Below, piece after piece: positions 50,147 through 62,471 of a DNA stretch of 64,000 nucleotides (positions are counted from its first letter, which is position 1; each line of letters opens with the position of its first letter). A program made the translations under genes and the position numbers. Source of the stretch: Tetrahymena elliotti 4EA (taxonomy: Eukaryota; Ciliophora; Oligohymenophorea; Hymenostomatida; Tetrahymenidae); assembly GCA_000231825.2 (NCBI GenBank), contig JH720350.1, forward strand, positions 11,163 to 75,162. The letters are read 5' to 3'. The notes under the pieces were generated by a model, which had not been told where the DNA came from, searched no databases, and was given only the letters and a program-made list of their open reading frames with translations.

Positions 50147-51424
50147 TCACTCCACTGTTGCAGAAGTTAATAGAATTGATACATTATCATACAATTTGAT
50201 GCATAATCTTAGATTTTTAAAGGTTTAGAGATTAAATTTATAATAATCCATCAATACTGCCTTATGATTTTTTTATGGAATATCAGTTATTTCTAGAATA
50301 TCTTCACTTTGGTGTATTGTTAACTCTAACTCAGTAGAATTATCTAGATAATCAAAATCGCCCTTAACAATCTTGTTGATACCGTTTGTCAAAGAATCTA
50401 AATACATTTATCTGTTACTAAATAAAATACCACAGCACATATTTTCATTAATAAATTGCTATTAATCTTTAACTTCATCTCTCAGTAAGCCAATAATAAA
50501 TATTCCTTGTTGATCTAATATTTAATTACCAGTGCTTCTAAATTAGAAGACATACTTTTTAGTTGGATCTAAAATAAAATTTGAATAATATTGCTCACTT
50601 GTATTTTAATTAAACTAAAATACTTACTAAAACATTATTGTGTTCAGTACAGAATTTTTATAGACATTTATATCATTAAATCCCTAAGCATAATTTGATT
50701 TTATGAATTGGATTTCAGGTAGAATATTCTTTTTGAAAGAAAGGTGCTAAGAATCTTATTTGAAATACTAGATATTATCTAATAAGTCTGTGATGGTCTC
50801 TTTAATTTCATTAAAATCAGAATTATTTAGCCTTGTTATCTCTAACTCTTGCTAATCAAAAAACTATTTTATCATCCTAGAATTATCATCTTTTTATTTT
50901 TAGTAATAATTTATAAACTCTTTTAAACAGCTCTACATTTCGTCTTTCTGATCAAAATAATCTTAAACAATTTTTTTAAGCATATTAACTTAGGATATCT
51001 CTTAATATTTTTCTACAAACTAATTTTCAAATTAATAAACTTTTTCTATTTGTTTAAGAGCTTCCTTTTACAGATTATTTAATTTCTATTAAATATATGC
51101 TCTTAATTCATCAAAATCTGCTATAACTTTCATCTACAATTAAATATACTTTTCACTCTCTTTTGAATCGAAATCATTGACTTTCTTTTACAGCTTTTTA
51201 TCATTTAAAGGAGGCCAGCTGTAAATAAGTTGATCTTATTAAGATTCTAATAATTATTTAATTCTGATACAATTTGAAGGTTTAAAGTCATAGTCTTAGC
51301 TGATACATGATTCGCAATAGAAAACTATTTGATTTTAGCCAATTTCGTTGACTTATAAATAAATTATTTCATGATTAGGGTGATTAATACACTTATACCT
51401 AGAGTTTATTTATATTTACTCCAT
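50147..51424 (-). CDS. B-box-like zinc finger and coiled-coil protein, unknown function
   Basis: Intronless 425-residue frame, ATG at 51422-51424, TGA at 50147-50149. The N-terminus holds a zinc-finger-like cluster, YKCINHPNHEIIYL followed about 15 residues later by YCESC, resembling the C-H-C-C pattern of B-box domains in many ciliate proteins. Residues about 95-250 are heptad-like and strongly charged, predicting a coiled coil (QQKLNNLQKEALKQIEKVYQ). The C-terminal about 170 residues contain a beta-rich segment (KKYVFQFRSTGNQILDQQGI, FIIGLLRDE, CCGILFSNRQMYL) that could form a ligand-binding sandwich. The start is the first ATG after an in-frame TGA, though upstream exons are possible since a TTTTTAG acceptor-like site precedes it. 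Function not recognised. Confidence 0.82.
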
Positions 51425-52400
51425 TTTAGAAATTAAGTTGTTTTCGAGTTTGAAATCAATTAGTATTCTTTATGTTTTTGAATAAATTTTTTAATTAATT
51501 CAATAGCTTTAGAATGTCTCTAAAAATTTAAGTAGATTTTCTTTATCATTTATTCTACTCTTTAATTTAAAATTAGATAGAATATTTGCATGTATGAATA
51601 GGTTATCTATGTTTTACTTCTAAATATTAGATATTTTTTACTGATTGGTATGACTGATAATAATTTAAAATATTTTCTTTTTGTGAATTTAAAGCTACAT
51701 TTTTAATAATCACTAATAATCTTTCAAATTGAATTAAAATAGATTATAGTTTAGATAGGATTTATTAAGAAAAAATCTAATTTACTTATCAATAATAGTA
51801 GTTAATGATAAATGATAAACATTAAAAAAATTTATGCCATTAATATTAAATTTAAAATGCCTTTCTTTATTTTAGCTTACTATAAAAATGTTGATTTAAT
51901 TTAATTCTAACACTCGAAGTATTTAATATAATAATTTAATTTTATAATTATCTTTCTATGTGACAAAGAGTTCATAATTTGTATCTTATATCTAAAGAAG
52001 TTAGCTTTCGTTTTATTAACTATTGAATAAATTGCAAATTAACTATAATATGTAGTAGATGGCATATTTGTTATTATTCTCATAAATGAATGTTTGCATA
52101 AAGTAAGCAATAATAATATCAATATTTATTTATCATAGATACCTTAATTTCTTAATTATAATTATGATCTTACATAAATAATTTTGAGTATGAAAAATAC
52201 TAAAATTAGAAAATGATAAATTAAATATTTTAGTAAAATTTTGGGCTTATTTTGAAGGTAATGTATTCTATTGAAGTTACTCCTTCCAAATTTATTCAAA
52301 ACAAAAAAACAAAAATAAAAAGTAAAAGAGAATAATATTAATAATAATAATAACTTCTAAACTTAATTTGAAGTTTAATTTAATTTATAGTTCATAACAT
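51425..52400. other. Intergenic, possibly 5' exon or leader of the B-box-like gene
   Basis: AT-rich region with some minus-strand open stretches (for example just upstream of 51440) that might be 5' exons, but no start or splice chain is convincing. The right end is the 3' flank of the leishmanolysin gene. Confidence 0.45.
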
Positions 52401-55400
52401 TCACAAAACTAACAGCAAAAGCATTAAAACTAAAGTAAATGAGGTAATAAGGGATAAAGTTTTTGCAGTTAATGAGACACAAATCTGAGAATTATCTGCT
52501 TTTGTTCCTACAGGACATGAAGCAACGCAACTTTTGTCTGAAAGGTACTTTTTTTAAAATAAATTTTTATTACAAAAATAAAATAATTTAATAAATTACT
52601 TATCCATTTGGGCAAGAAGTACAGGTATTTTGATCAGTACAAGTTTTACAAGTATTAGAGCACTGAGAGCATGTCCAATTTGTTTAATTTCCATAATAAC
52701 CTACACCACAATCAGAAACACATTTTTAATTCTACATATAGAAGTTTTAACTGCATGTTTAACAAGTTGTTGGCTAATAGGTGCCTACACATGAAGCACA
52801 AGGAGCTAAGCAAGTACTAGCGTTTATACAAATTTAAACATTATTAATTGTGAAAGCTTAATATCCAGTACTGCATTTAGTACAAGAATTACCATCTGAG
52901 CACTGATCGCAAGCATTTATGCAAGGTGAACAAGTGAAGTTTGGTCCATTATAATACCCATTAACATCAGTACAAGTAGCTTTACAAGTATTTTAATAAA
53001 GATAAAGGTTATTTTCACATGAGAGGCAGCTACTGGTGTTTGAACTAGAACAAGTAGCACAATTTTGATTACATTTAGTGCAAGAACTACCTTGAAGTCT
53101 GTACCCATTATTAGTATCACATGAAGTACAAGTTGTAGCACTTGTACATTATTTACATCCAGTTGAACAAGCAGTACAAGTCATATTTTAAGAATTTGTA
53201 AAAGTACCTGCTGGACATGTATTTGTGCAACTTTAATTTGATTGAAGATAATAATTTAATATGCAAGATGTACAAGTAGTTGGGTTAGTAGTAATATTAG
53301 TGCAAGTTGCACAAGGACTTGTACAACCATTTTAAACACAACTAGTACCACTTTAAGTATAACCTGAATTACATCCAGTACATACATTATAACTAGTACA
53401 GCTAGAGCATGAAGCTGGGCAATTTTAACATATATTTGAATTATCAGCAAATTTTCCAGTAGGGCAGCTAGAGACACATTAGTTTGTATCTAAGTAAGTT
53501 AAATATGTACAGGCTTTACAATCAGTACTATTTGGACCTTGACATTATGAGCAAGAGAAGTCACAATTCTTGCATGAACGACTATTAGTATCAGGATAAG
53601 TTCCATTAGGGCAGGTAGTTCTACAAACCTTTATTTTAATTTTAAAAAAATAGAGTTGATTAAAAAAATAAATATTTTGGATAGTTAATCAATTTTTTGT
53701 TTCTTAAGTTTCAATTAAGTGAATGATAATAGCAACTGTATAATAAATCTAATAAAATAATACATTATCAGGATTTGCATAATAATTATTTGGACAACCA
53801 TTTGTCTAACATTATCCGCTAGCATCCCAAACACCATTACATTATTTACTGCAATCAACACCTCCATAACCTTTATTGCATAAACACATTCCTCTAATAC
53901 AAATACCATTATAAGTACAGAAGTTCACACATACTGAGTCATCACAAACTCTTTGAATGTTAGATGGACAAGTTACTTAACCTAAAGTGTTTCCTCCACT
54001 TACTACAGCTTTTTAATTACCTTAATCAGCAATTTGGCAAACTATTTAAACATTAGGAATTTGAGAAAATGAAATAGTTAATTAAGTTTTGTCTGGAGAG
54101 CATTAATAGAAATGGCACCTAAAATTATCATCCTAATAAGTTTATAGAGAACTAGGACTATAAACTGTGGAAGCAAAACATCTGGAGTTGTAAGAGAAAT
54201 CATTTGCAGTATCAGCAACATATGATGCAGGATTAGTTGACTAGCTCTAATTAGCTACATCGTTACATAAACGATTACTGTAAATTTGAATAACATAGCA
54301 ACTGTCACCATAAGAGTCAGCGTTTGAACCAAAACCTTATCCTTCACCCCAAAATGAACAGCCTTTGGTATTTTGAGTGGTAAATTCTTCATATTAAGTA
54401 CTACTTTAGCAAGCTTTTTCAGCAAAATCACAACCCTTACCTTTTCCCCAATAAATTGGATCAGTAAGATTCTCATTAACTTCATCCCAATAACCTGTAT
54501 CTCTGAGAAGAGCTACAGTGAACACACTTAAATTTAAACCTTCTGTAAGAGCAGAAGCAGTCATTATTTCACTTCTTATAACAGTTCTCTCCCAATGAGA
54601 GTTTTTTGAGCCATTCCCACCCTAGTTGAATATTTAAAATGTAAATAAATTCTAATATCTAAAGAAACTTTAACAATAATAAATTATTAATTAGATGCAA
54701 AATGTATTATTTACCTAATTTTCTAATTACATTCCTTCTATAGAAGGGCAGTTATAGTATTTTTTTGCTACAGCTAATACATTAGGAGATTTTAAAAGTA
54801 GTGTTGACAATCCTCTAATAGTTTTGGTGACAATATAATTACTGAAATTATTACCAAGTAATTATTTATTGGCTTTATCATACCAGTTAGCCATACCTCC
54901 ATATGAAAAACCAAGGACATGAATAACTTCATGTAGAGTAACCATAACATCACTTTGATAATCCTCCAAATTTGTTCCAGAATTCTTCATATTAGCAATA
55001 TTGAATAGTACTCTTCCAAAATTTGGTCTCATATAACTATTACTAGCCCCTGTTTAGATATTGCAAAAGCCAGCATTGGCTAAATAAGAGGCAGTTGAAT
55101 CACTTGTAAAAATGAAATACAAGTGAAGATCAGAATTAGTGATACCAACTGTTTTGTCATTATTAGAAGGTATTACTGTAATACATGTCCCATCATTAGT
55201 TTAGCTAGGATTAAATATATTATTATTTGGATTAGGTTAAACTTTGATGAAGTTAGAAAGAAAATTAATAACTGTATTTGATACAGATGTTAAATATGTT
55301 ATTTAATTCCCAGTGATGGTTCCATAAGTTGAAGACAAACGAGTAAAATCAGCTGTTACCCTGATAGGTTGAGTTGCTACTGAGGCTAAGTTTCTATTTG

Positions 55401-55590
55401 TTTCTTCTTAAGATTAGATAATAGGATTCTTTTCTAAGTATTCTCTAAGATATCTTTAGGTTTCCTAGATCTCCTTATTATAGTCATGAGAGCAATAATG
55501 TCCTTAATGAGCAGAAACTTGATTATTAGCTATTAAGAAGAAGAAAAGAACCAAAATATTGAAAACAGAGATTTTCTTTAAGTTGTTCAT
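52401..55590 (-). CDS. Leishmanolysin (M8 zinc metalloprotease) with furin-like cysteine repeats and GPI-type tail
   Basis: Four exons (54715-55590, 53764-54621, 52600-53628, 52401-52547; introns 54622-54714, 53629-53763, 52548-52599) give 969 residues. A signal peptide (NILVLFFFLIANNQVSA) comes first. The catalytic domain has HEVIH followed by LGFS near residues 219-227, the third zinc His in SHWERT at about 301, and the Met-turn EIMTAS at about 310-315, the complete gp63/MSP zinc site. An EGF-like segment follows (CTYNGICIRGMCLCNKGYGG), then about 340 residues of CxxC furin-like repeats with paired cysteines. The end is a hydrophobic tail (ITSFTLVLMLLLLVL) typical of GPI attachment. It should act as a surface or secreted protease degrading extracellular protein. 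The 3' part has a near copy at 63308-64000. Confidence 0.95.
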
Positions 55591-56088
55591 TTTTTTGCTT
55601 TTAATTTGTTTACCTCTATTTTTGAATGAGTAGAATTTAATTTCTTAATAATGTATTACTGTTTTTTTTATATGAACTTGTTTTTAATTGTTAAAAAATG
55701 AATGTCAAATAAGTATATATTAATTTGAAGTATATCATTTATTCGTAACTCACCTACATATCTTAGTAATCATTTATCTGGTTTTATGTTTGCCTTATTA
55801 TTTACCTGAATTTAGAGTATGCCTTAATTATCCATAAATTTTCTTTGAGAAGGAAAAGAAAATGTTTCAACTAATAATTAAAGAAATAAGAGGACAAACT
55901 ATTTACATCAAATTAAAAAATATAATCTAATCGGCAATAACTTAATCAAAAAGCTAGATAAATTAGTCGAATTTAAAAATTGATGATAATTAACTATGCC
56001 AATTTTAAACAAATTTTATTTATTTTTCAAGTTTTCTCTTTGTTAAAAAATTGCAAAATAAATATTAATATTAAAAGTCTATTAAAAA
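55591..56088. other. Intergenic between divergent genes
   Basis: Upstream region of the leishmanolysin gene. A plus-strand frame at 55862-56092 (MFQLIIKEIRGQ...) is open for 76 codons and might be a 5' exon of the Dopey-like gene, but I see no homology in it. Confidence 0.45.
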
Positions 56089-57721
56089 ATGAGTCATTAA
56101 TCAATCTTTCTAAAGATTAATTAATGTTTAGTAAAACTCTTAGCTCAATGTAAAAAATTTTAAATTGCTTTAGAGATATTTGAGATTAATCATTTAAATA
56201 TTTTATTCTTACTAAATAACCAACTAACTAACTAAAGAACTTATTTTGTTTTTAATAAATTATGTCCTTCCTACTCAGATCAGCTAAACCAGATTTTAAT
56301 TAGTAACTTTACAATCAAATATTTTTGTGGATAAAATAAATAAGAAATTTAATACTTAGTATATGTAATGCATATAAACCAACAAAATATACACAATTTT
56401 ATTTAGGGATGCACACAAAAATATAAAAAAGCGCTTTTAAAATAAACTAACTATAAAATGAGAATTATCTATTCAAAATAGGACTATATTTTTTTTCTTT
56501 TCTATAAATGTCTACTTCATATTTTGATTACCTCCTATTTTGGTTTATTAAAAATATGTTTATTGAAACATCTCTTTAAAAACAAATTTAATTCTAAATT
56601 TGATCTAATTAAGGAAGTAGAAAAAATTAATAGTACTATCAGAAGAGAAAAAATTATAACATCAGCTTATCAAGAGTATTTATAATTCTGCTTAACAAAA
56701 AGTAATAATATCTTTCTTTCACTCATTTATTAAAAATGGTTCAAACTATCTTGATAAATATTTTATTTTAATAAAATCTAATTCATCATAATAAGACATA
56801 TTTTACATATTTACGAATATACTAAAGGTTTTAATATTAAAAAATTCTTATTTTTATAATTTTATTTTCTTCAAAAATAAGAAAAGAAAGTACTAATATA
56901 ATTACTTAATGATTGGATATTTTAAAAAACTAATAAAATATCTTTTCTTAATAAATTATAATGTTTATTCTCTGGTATTCTGTTATTAGACCAAAAATAA
57001 TAATTAGAGAGAAAATGCTTTATTCTCTGATAAACGATTATATAATATAGATAGTGAAAAATGGAATCAGCAACCAAATCTCAATTAATTATTGGATTTT
57101 TATTTAAATTAGAAAGTATCCATCTTTTTGTTATCAATTATGTCTGTTAGACTTAAAATTTAGATTAAATAAACATTTGATACCACTCAAATTAAATATA
57201 GACTATATACATTCAATCTTCATAATATATCAAAATTAAAATATGAATTACTTACAATAACCAACATATTAAATATATAAACAAATATTGCTCTTCATAA
57301 AAATTACAAACCTTTATATTTTTATCATTCTCTTCAAATACCATTTTTAATAAATAAATAATTTACTGTAGTAGAATTTAAAATATTTTCCATTTATTCC
57401 TTTATTTATTTATTCATAATTTTTATATCGAGCTAATATCTTTAAAAAAAAATAATCTTTATTGATACCTGTCTACTAGATAACTTACATTAACTACTAG
57501 TGATTATTTATGATAAGAAGCTAAATTTACTTGCAAAAAATTAAGTTTTGATCATGAATAATTTTGAATGTTCGAATTTAAACAAATTTTAATATCTCGA
57601 ATCTCGTGATTAAAGAATTATAAAACTTAAATTACAGTTATAAAAACTAATTAAGAGGTTATCTATTTTTAAATTATGCAACTTAAATTAAATATATCCT
57701 ACTTCCAAAATTTTGTTATGA
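56089..57721 (+). CDS. Possible N-terminal/central exons of the Dopey-like gene
   Basis: Two long TGA-free frames on the plus strand. 56089-56754 opens with ATG and encodes 221 residues (KLLAQCKKFQIALEIFEI is reminiscent of, but not clearly equal to, the Dopey N-terminal segment). 57011-57721 is open for 236 codons with protein-like composition (SEKWNQQPNLNQLLDFYLNQ; IDTCLLDNLHQLLVIIYDKK). A donor at 56702 could join an acceptor near 57007-57011. Another stretch at about 58440-58710 (WLFAVELKSSFEVNYSQLFL) also looks coding. I cannot build a single consistent exon chain to 58990, so these may be exons of the Dopey-like gene, parts of a decayed one, or chance. Confidence 0.35.
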
Positions 57722-58989
57722 AGAAAATAAAATCATAAATTTTTAGATTTTGTTTGATATATATTCAAAGGCTAATAAAGTCAATTTAAATTAATCAAAT
57801 AAATTTTTATTTTTTTGAAGCCACTCAAATAATTCATTTTCAAAAATATGCAAAAAAAATCTAAAATTAAAACGAGTTATTTTTTTCTAAAAATTGAATT
57901 TAATTTATTCCGATTTTTAGAATTTTTTTGTTTCTTAAGAAGACAGTAGGCATTACTCAAGTTCACTTTCATTAAATTAAAGAGTAAATTTTATTTAAAG
58001 TTTTTCAAAAATCATCTATTCTAAATAATGTTTTCAATTTTATATTTTTAAGTAATACACCTTAGCAATAAATATAATAAACTGATATAAAAATTTTATA
58101 CAGTTTTTCATATTTGAACTATCCAAAAAGCATTTGCTTATTGCCACTGATTTTTTTACAAAAACCAAAAAAAAATCATTAGCTTTATTTCTAAAAATTA
58201 ATTGAATTCCCCAACTAAGAAATAGAAAAACTTTAGTTACAATAATTCGAATTATAAAATTCATGATCATTTTTAGAAAAATTTAAATAGCCCTAGATCG
58301 AAATTAGCTATCAATTTATATTAATTTAATATTCAAGAGGTTTTGTAATGTCTTTTTTAACTAAAAATTAATTATCATAATTTATTTATTAAAAGTTATT
58401 GAGTCATATAATGTATTTAATAGTGTTATAAAAAAATATTGTTTTTTAAATTAATTTATTGCAAAAAATCATTTTATTCATTTTCGTTTTAATGCGGAAA
58501 ATTATTATTTATTTTTAAAAAAAACTAAAAGCAATAATTTTAAATTATTTAACTCTTTCTGGTTATTTGCTGTTGAATTAAAATCATCTTTTGAAGTTAA
58601 TTATTCCTAATTATTTTTATTGGAAAGATATATATTTGAATTAAAATAATATTAATGGTTTTAATAGGGTACAATCAAAAAAATATAAAAATTATTAAAT
58701 TTCTAATGAAAATAAAAATAATATTCATAAATAAAAAGTTTAAGTATTATTCTTTTAATTATGATTATAATGAAATTTATAAAATATTTATTGAGTCTTC
58801 ATTAATTATCCAAAATTCTATTAATATTCAGAAAGAAGATGTATGTAAAATTATTTTTAACTATTTTTATGTATATGAGTAACATAAACTTACAGGAATT
58901 AATTCTTCAATTTTCAAGATTTTTTGAATTTTTCAATGATAAACATAAAAAACAATTGGGCATACATTAAAATTTAATTTTTAATTTAG
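57722..58989. other. Region without a resolved gene, likely introns and unplaced exons
   Basis: Between the two Dopey-like blocks. Open stretches at about 58440-58710 and 58655-58930 overlap in different plus-strand frames; only one can be real. The acceptor ATTTAG at 58984-58989 leads into the secure exon. Confidence 0.4.
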
Positions 58990-60157
58990 AGAAAGCTTTT
59001 TTGAGAGCTTATTGAGTAAAAGTGAAGAGATTAATTTAAAGATTAGGAAATTTTAGAGAATTTGCTTTATTATTTTTAGCAGTCGTCAAGATAAGTATCA
59101 TAAATAGCTAACACTGCTACTCGAAAACATTGGAGATATCATTAAAAATATTTAAAATTAAAACCATGAGCTTTTAATACTGGTAAAATTGTTAGAATAA
59201 ATTAATTCTATTTAAGTTAAGCCTGAATAAAATTTTCAATTTAAGAAAATCATCTTTTTTGAATTAATAATTAAATTAAATTTAAACAAATTCTAAATAT
59301 TTTTAATTAGGTTTTGTTCTGCTTACACATACATAATCATCTTAAGACTAAGTCCAAGGGTATTAAATGAATTGCTTAGAAAAGCATGGCCTATTTTATT
59401 AACTCTTTTACTTTAAATATTTGATAAGAATAATAAGCTTTAAAGTTCTTCTTAATATGCAAGCTAAATTTTAGGAAATACTTTCATTTCTTCAGAAAAA
59501 ACAAATAACTCATAAATACCTGTAAATCCAAACTTAGTCTTAGCAGCTCTTAAATTGATAGAACAAATATCTTATGTTCAATTAGAAGAATTCTATCTCC
59601 ATTAATGGATGTTCTTATTGACTGTAAATTTATTAAAGTCATTTTTTAATATACTTTTGTTATTAAACCAAGCACCATCATATTATTTAAAATAGGGCAA
59701 TTATTATTAAAAGATTCAAGCTTACAAATTTATTTAAAATAAAATTAAATATTTTGCAAACAATTTTCAAAATGAAACCAATAAATTTTTATCCAAAATC
59801 AAATATTAGATTTATTTTTTTGAACTTTTCAACCACATTGTTTATTTTTTATTTTTTAGATAGTAAATTTTATCAGAATAAATTCAATTTAAATATCAAT
59901 CAGTATTAATCAAATTTTAAAATTATGCTCAACCTTTTAAAAAACCCGATTTTGGAATTTAGATCTAGGCTCATGAACCATAACTGAATTATAAAAATTA
60001 GCATTCAGCTTCTGGCAAAGCATCAAAGGGATCAAATAATTATACAGCTTAAAATATTTGTGAGGAAAAGTTGATTTCTCCATTTAGTACTGCTCCTTTA
60101 CCTACTAGTTTCTTCCCATCATATAGTAGACTACCAAAATAAACTATTAGAAGATGA
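58990..60157 (+). CDS. Dopey/DOP1-like protein, C-terminal region
   Basis: One exon of at least 388 codons beginning after an acceptor at 58988-58989 (two bases of the first codon come from upstream) and ending at TGA 60155-60157. It aligns by pattern with the leucine-zipper-like C-terminus of Dopey proteins: INLKIRKFQRICFIIFSSRQ matches the block of human DOP1 around KRLAFVIFSS, then YTYIIILRLSPRVLNELLRK and AWPILLTLLLQIF match the LLRMSP...LWP block, and NPNLVLAALKLIEQISYVQL with EEFYLHQWMFL matches the block before ...YRWAF. Dopey proteins act in endosome/Golgi membrane traffic with MON2 and kinesin. The tail after about 60000 is divergent and low-complexity. A possible insertion relative to the family lies at 59215-59305. 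The upstream part of the gene is not resolved. Confidence 0.62.
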
Positions 60158-60304
60158 TGTATTCTAAGATATTTAGAAAAAATCTAGAAAGATTATTTTC
60201 ACTCAATCTCATGTAAAAAAATAAATTAAAATTATTTCTTATTATTAAAAAAAATACCTATAAATAAATGGAGTTGATCAACATATTTTAAACCAATTTT
60301 TTTT
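60158..60304. other. Short convergent spacer
   Basis: 147 bp between the TGA of the Dopey-like gene and the TGA of the transposase fragment on the other strand. Confidence 0.6.
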
Positions 60305-60919
60305 TCAATCAGAATAAAGTTAAAAATTAAAATTTGAATGAAAGAATATACTTTTATAAACATTAATACTACCTAAAAGATATTCTTAATAGTTGTCTAG
60401 AGCTTCATCTTTAAGATCTAAATATATATCCAAAGTAATTTATTAGAAATTTTTTTTAGTAATAAATGGTACTCCTAAAATATTAAAAAATTTATTCTCA
60501 ATCTCAAATCCTTATCCTGAAACCAACATGCTAAATACAAGACGATAATCAAACTCACTTTTACTTTAATAACAGAATTTTATTTGTTTTACAACCATTA
60601 TATACTAATACTATTTTGTACTTAACAACATGCTCATAAATCCACTAAATAACAAGCAATCCTTTGCGTGAATTGATATTTCTTAGATCGGTTTAAATAA
60701 GGCAGATAAATCTATGATTCTTGAACCTAATAACTCATTTAAAGAATTTAAATTTTTTGTCCAAGAATAAAGACTCTCATCATTGCAATCTTCAGAATAA
60801 TTTTAGTTTCTATCAATGCTTTATGAGGAATAGTCTTAGAAGATATAATTTAATTAAGAGTCATCATCACTTTTTTCATTTCTGAGTGTCTTATATTCTT
60901 GCAAATGAATGATTCGCAT
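60305..60919 (-). CDS. Mutator-like transposase fragment, probably degenerate
   Basis: A minus-strand frame of 204 residues, ATG at 60917-60919 following an in-frame TGA, stop TGA at 60305-60307. The middle matches the N-terminal pattern of eukaryotic Mutator-like transposase-domain proteins: GSRIIDLSALFKPIQEIS, a spacer where the family has zinc-ligand cysteines, then SEFDYRLVFSMLVSGQGFEI and ENKFFNILGVPFITKKNFQQ and ITLDIYLDLKDEALDNYQEY. The paired cysteines (CxxC) expected in the spacer are absent, and the large DDE catalytic part that should follow is missing, the frame ending soon after. It is therefore a remnant or a heavily reduced derivative, not an active transposase. A donor-like GTAGTA after the last matching residues could lead to a lost exon. 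Confidence 0.55.
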
Positions 60920-62066
60920 CAAATAATTTCTTCAACAAAAACTAAATTTTTCTTCTCTTTTGATTTTTTAATTTATTGCAGATTACCTTCCTCCTAATGA
61001 AGCAATCCTTTTGAAATGTTATTTTAATTTTGTTGCTATTATTCTAGTTTTTATTCTATATTTCATTAGATTTATTTCTTTCAATTACCAAATCAAATAT
61101 TAATTAATAACAAAAATTAGGAGGGAATTTATTTTTTTAATTTTAGAGTGAAAAAATTTTAATTTTTTTTTAACAATAAAATGGTTGATTTTTTAAAAGT
61201 AATTTTTACGATCCTCCCCCTCCCCCTTAATTTTAGAATCTTTTTTAAGTATTACAATTTCCTTTTCAATATTTTCTTGTGCAAGTTTTGACATTTTCTA
61301 ATGAGGTTTTTCTATTTACTTATTCTGGTTTTCCTTTTATCTTTTTATTCAAAATATTTTAATTTAATTAAATAGACTAAATTCCTATTCTCATAAACAC
61401 AAAAACAAAGGGGCAAATTATAATAATACTCTAATCTTATTTATTTGCCTCTAGCGCTTTCAAATTTTTAAAAAACTGTTTCAATATAAATATTAAAATT
61501 GCTTCAATACTAATAACAGTAAAAATAACAAACAATAAAATCAACCTAATAATGAAGGTAAAGTTTAAAACTTTCCCAACACATAGCTACCTATTAGCAG
61601 AAGTTATCCTTAGCAAAGTTAGAATTAATATACTTTATCTGGATTTTTAACACACACATTAAATGCGCAATTTTTGAAGTAAATTTTTTTAAAAATTATG
61701 AAATTTAAAATAATTCTAAAATTTAGCAATTTATTTGATTAATCTTAAAAAATAGAAAGCAGAGAAAAATAGTAAATCAGAGAATAAAAGTAAAAGCAAA
61801 AGAAATAAATAGGTAAGCAAATTAATCAATCAAAAAATGAAGCAAGAGAGCAAATAAAAAATTAATAATCAAATAAAGAAACAAATTAATAAACAAACTC
61901 TAAAATAAGTTGGTGTTAAATAATTTATATTTAATAATTTAATATAATTAATAACTATTAAAAAAAATTAAAAAGTGAATTAAAGTTGGAGATAAAGGAT
62001 CTCTAAAAAAAACATTAATAATTTAAAAGGCTATTAAAACTAAATTAAAAAAAAGACTTTACAAAA
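60920..62066. other. Intergenic; contains a C-rich tract
   Basis: AT-rich DNA except for CCTCCCCCTCCCCCTT at 61213-61228. The right end (61750-62066) is an A-rich leader typical of DNA just upstream of Tetrahymena genes. No gene seen. Confidence 0.55.
61213..61228. other. C-rich/polypurine tract
   Basis: Two runs of five C separated by T, with CCT before them (GGGGGAGGGGGAGG on the minus strand), inside DNA that is otherwise almost pure A/T. It is not the C4A2 telomere repeat. Confidence 0.85.
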
Positions 62067-62471
62067 ATGAGTACTGAAGCTAGCTCAGTTTTAATCAATA
62101 GCCATAACCATAAAAATATTATTTGTAAATTTAAATATAAAATAAAAGCCTCATTGCTCCTCTTAGCATTTTTCTATTTAGTCATCGATTTATCAAAGAC
62201 TTATGATAGTTTTACCAATTTAAAAATGCTTCTTAAAATTTTAATTAAACCCAAGGATAAAAATGAAATGTAACAAGTCATCAATTTAATTTTTATTCAG
62301 CAAATTTAGAGAGAAGTAATGCATATAAAAAAAACAAGTTACGAAATTGAGACAAAGAAACTCAAACTAATTCTTTCAAAATAAACTTGGCTCATTTAAG
62401 CTAAATTTATTTCATAGATAACCGAACCAATGAGTAGCAAATGGGCAAGAAGAGGAGCTAAATTAAAATGA
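62067..62471 (+). CDS. Small single-membrane-span protein, unknown function
   Basis: Frame of 134 residues, ATG at 62067 in an ACAAAAATG context, TGA at 62469-62471; it extends past two internal TAA/TAG Gln codons. Residues about 33-47 are hydrophobic (ASLLLLAFFYLVIDL) after a basic, His-containing N-terminus; the remainder is a helical, Lys/Gln-rich segment ending in a basic motif (SSKWARRGAKLK). I do not recognise a family. A small organelle or endomembrane protein is possible. It could also be one exon of a longer gene, but both ends look natural. Confidence 0.6.

Noticed and set aside
59216..59309. An intron in the Dopey-like exon (GTTAAG...ATTAG)
   Set aside because: The frame is open straight through, and splicing there would put the conserved downstream block out of frame.
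61213..61228. C-rich tract as an internal telomere or telomere-addition site
   Set aside because: The telomere repeat of this group is CCCCAA/TTGGGG; the tract has CCCCCT units and only two of them.
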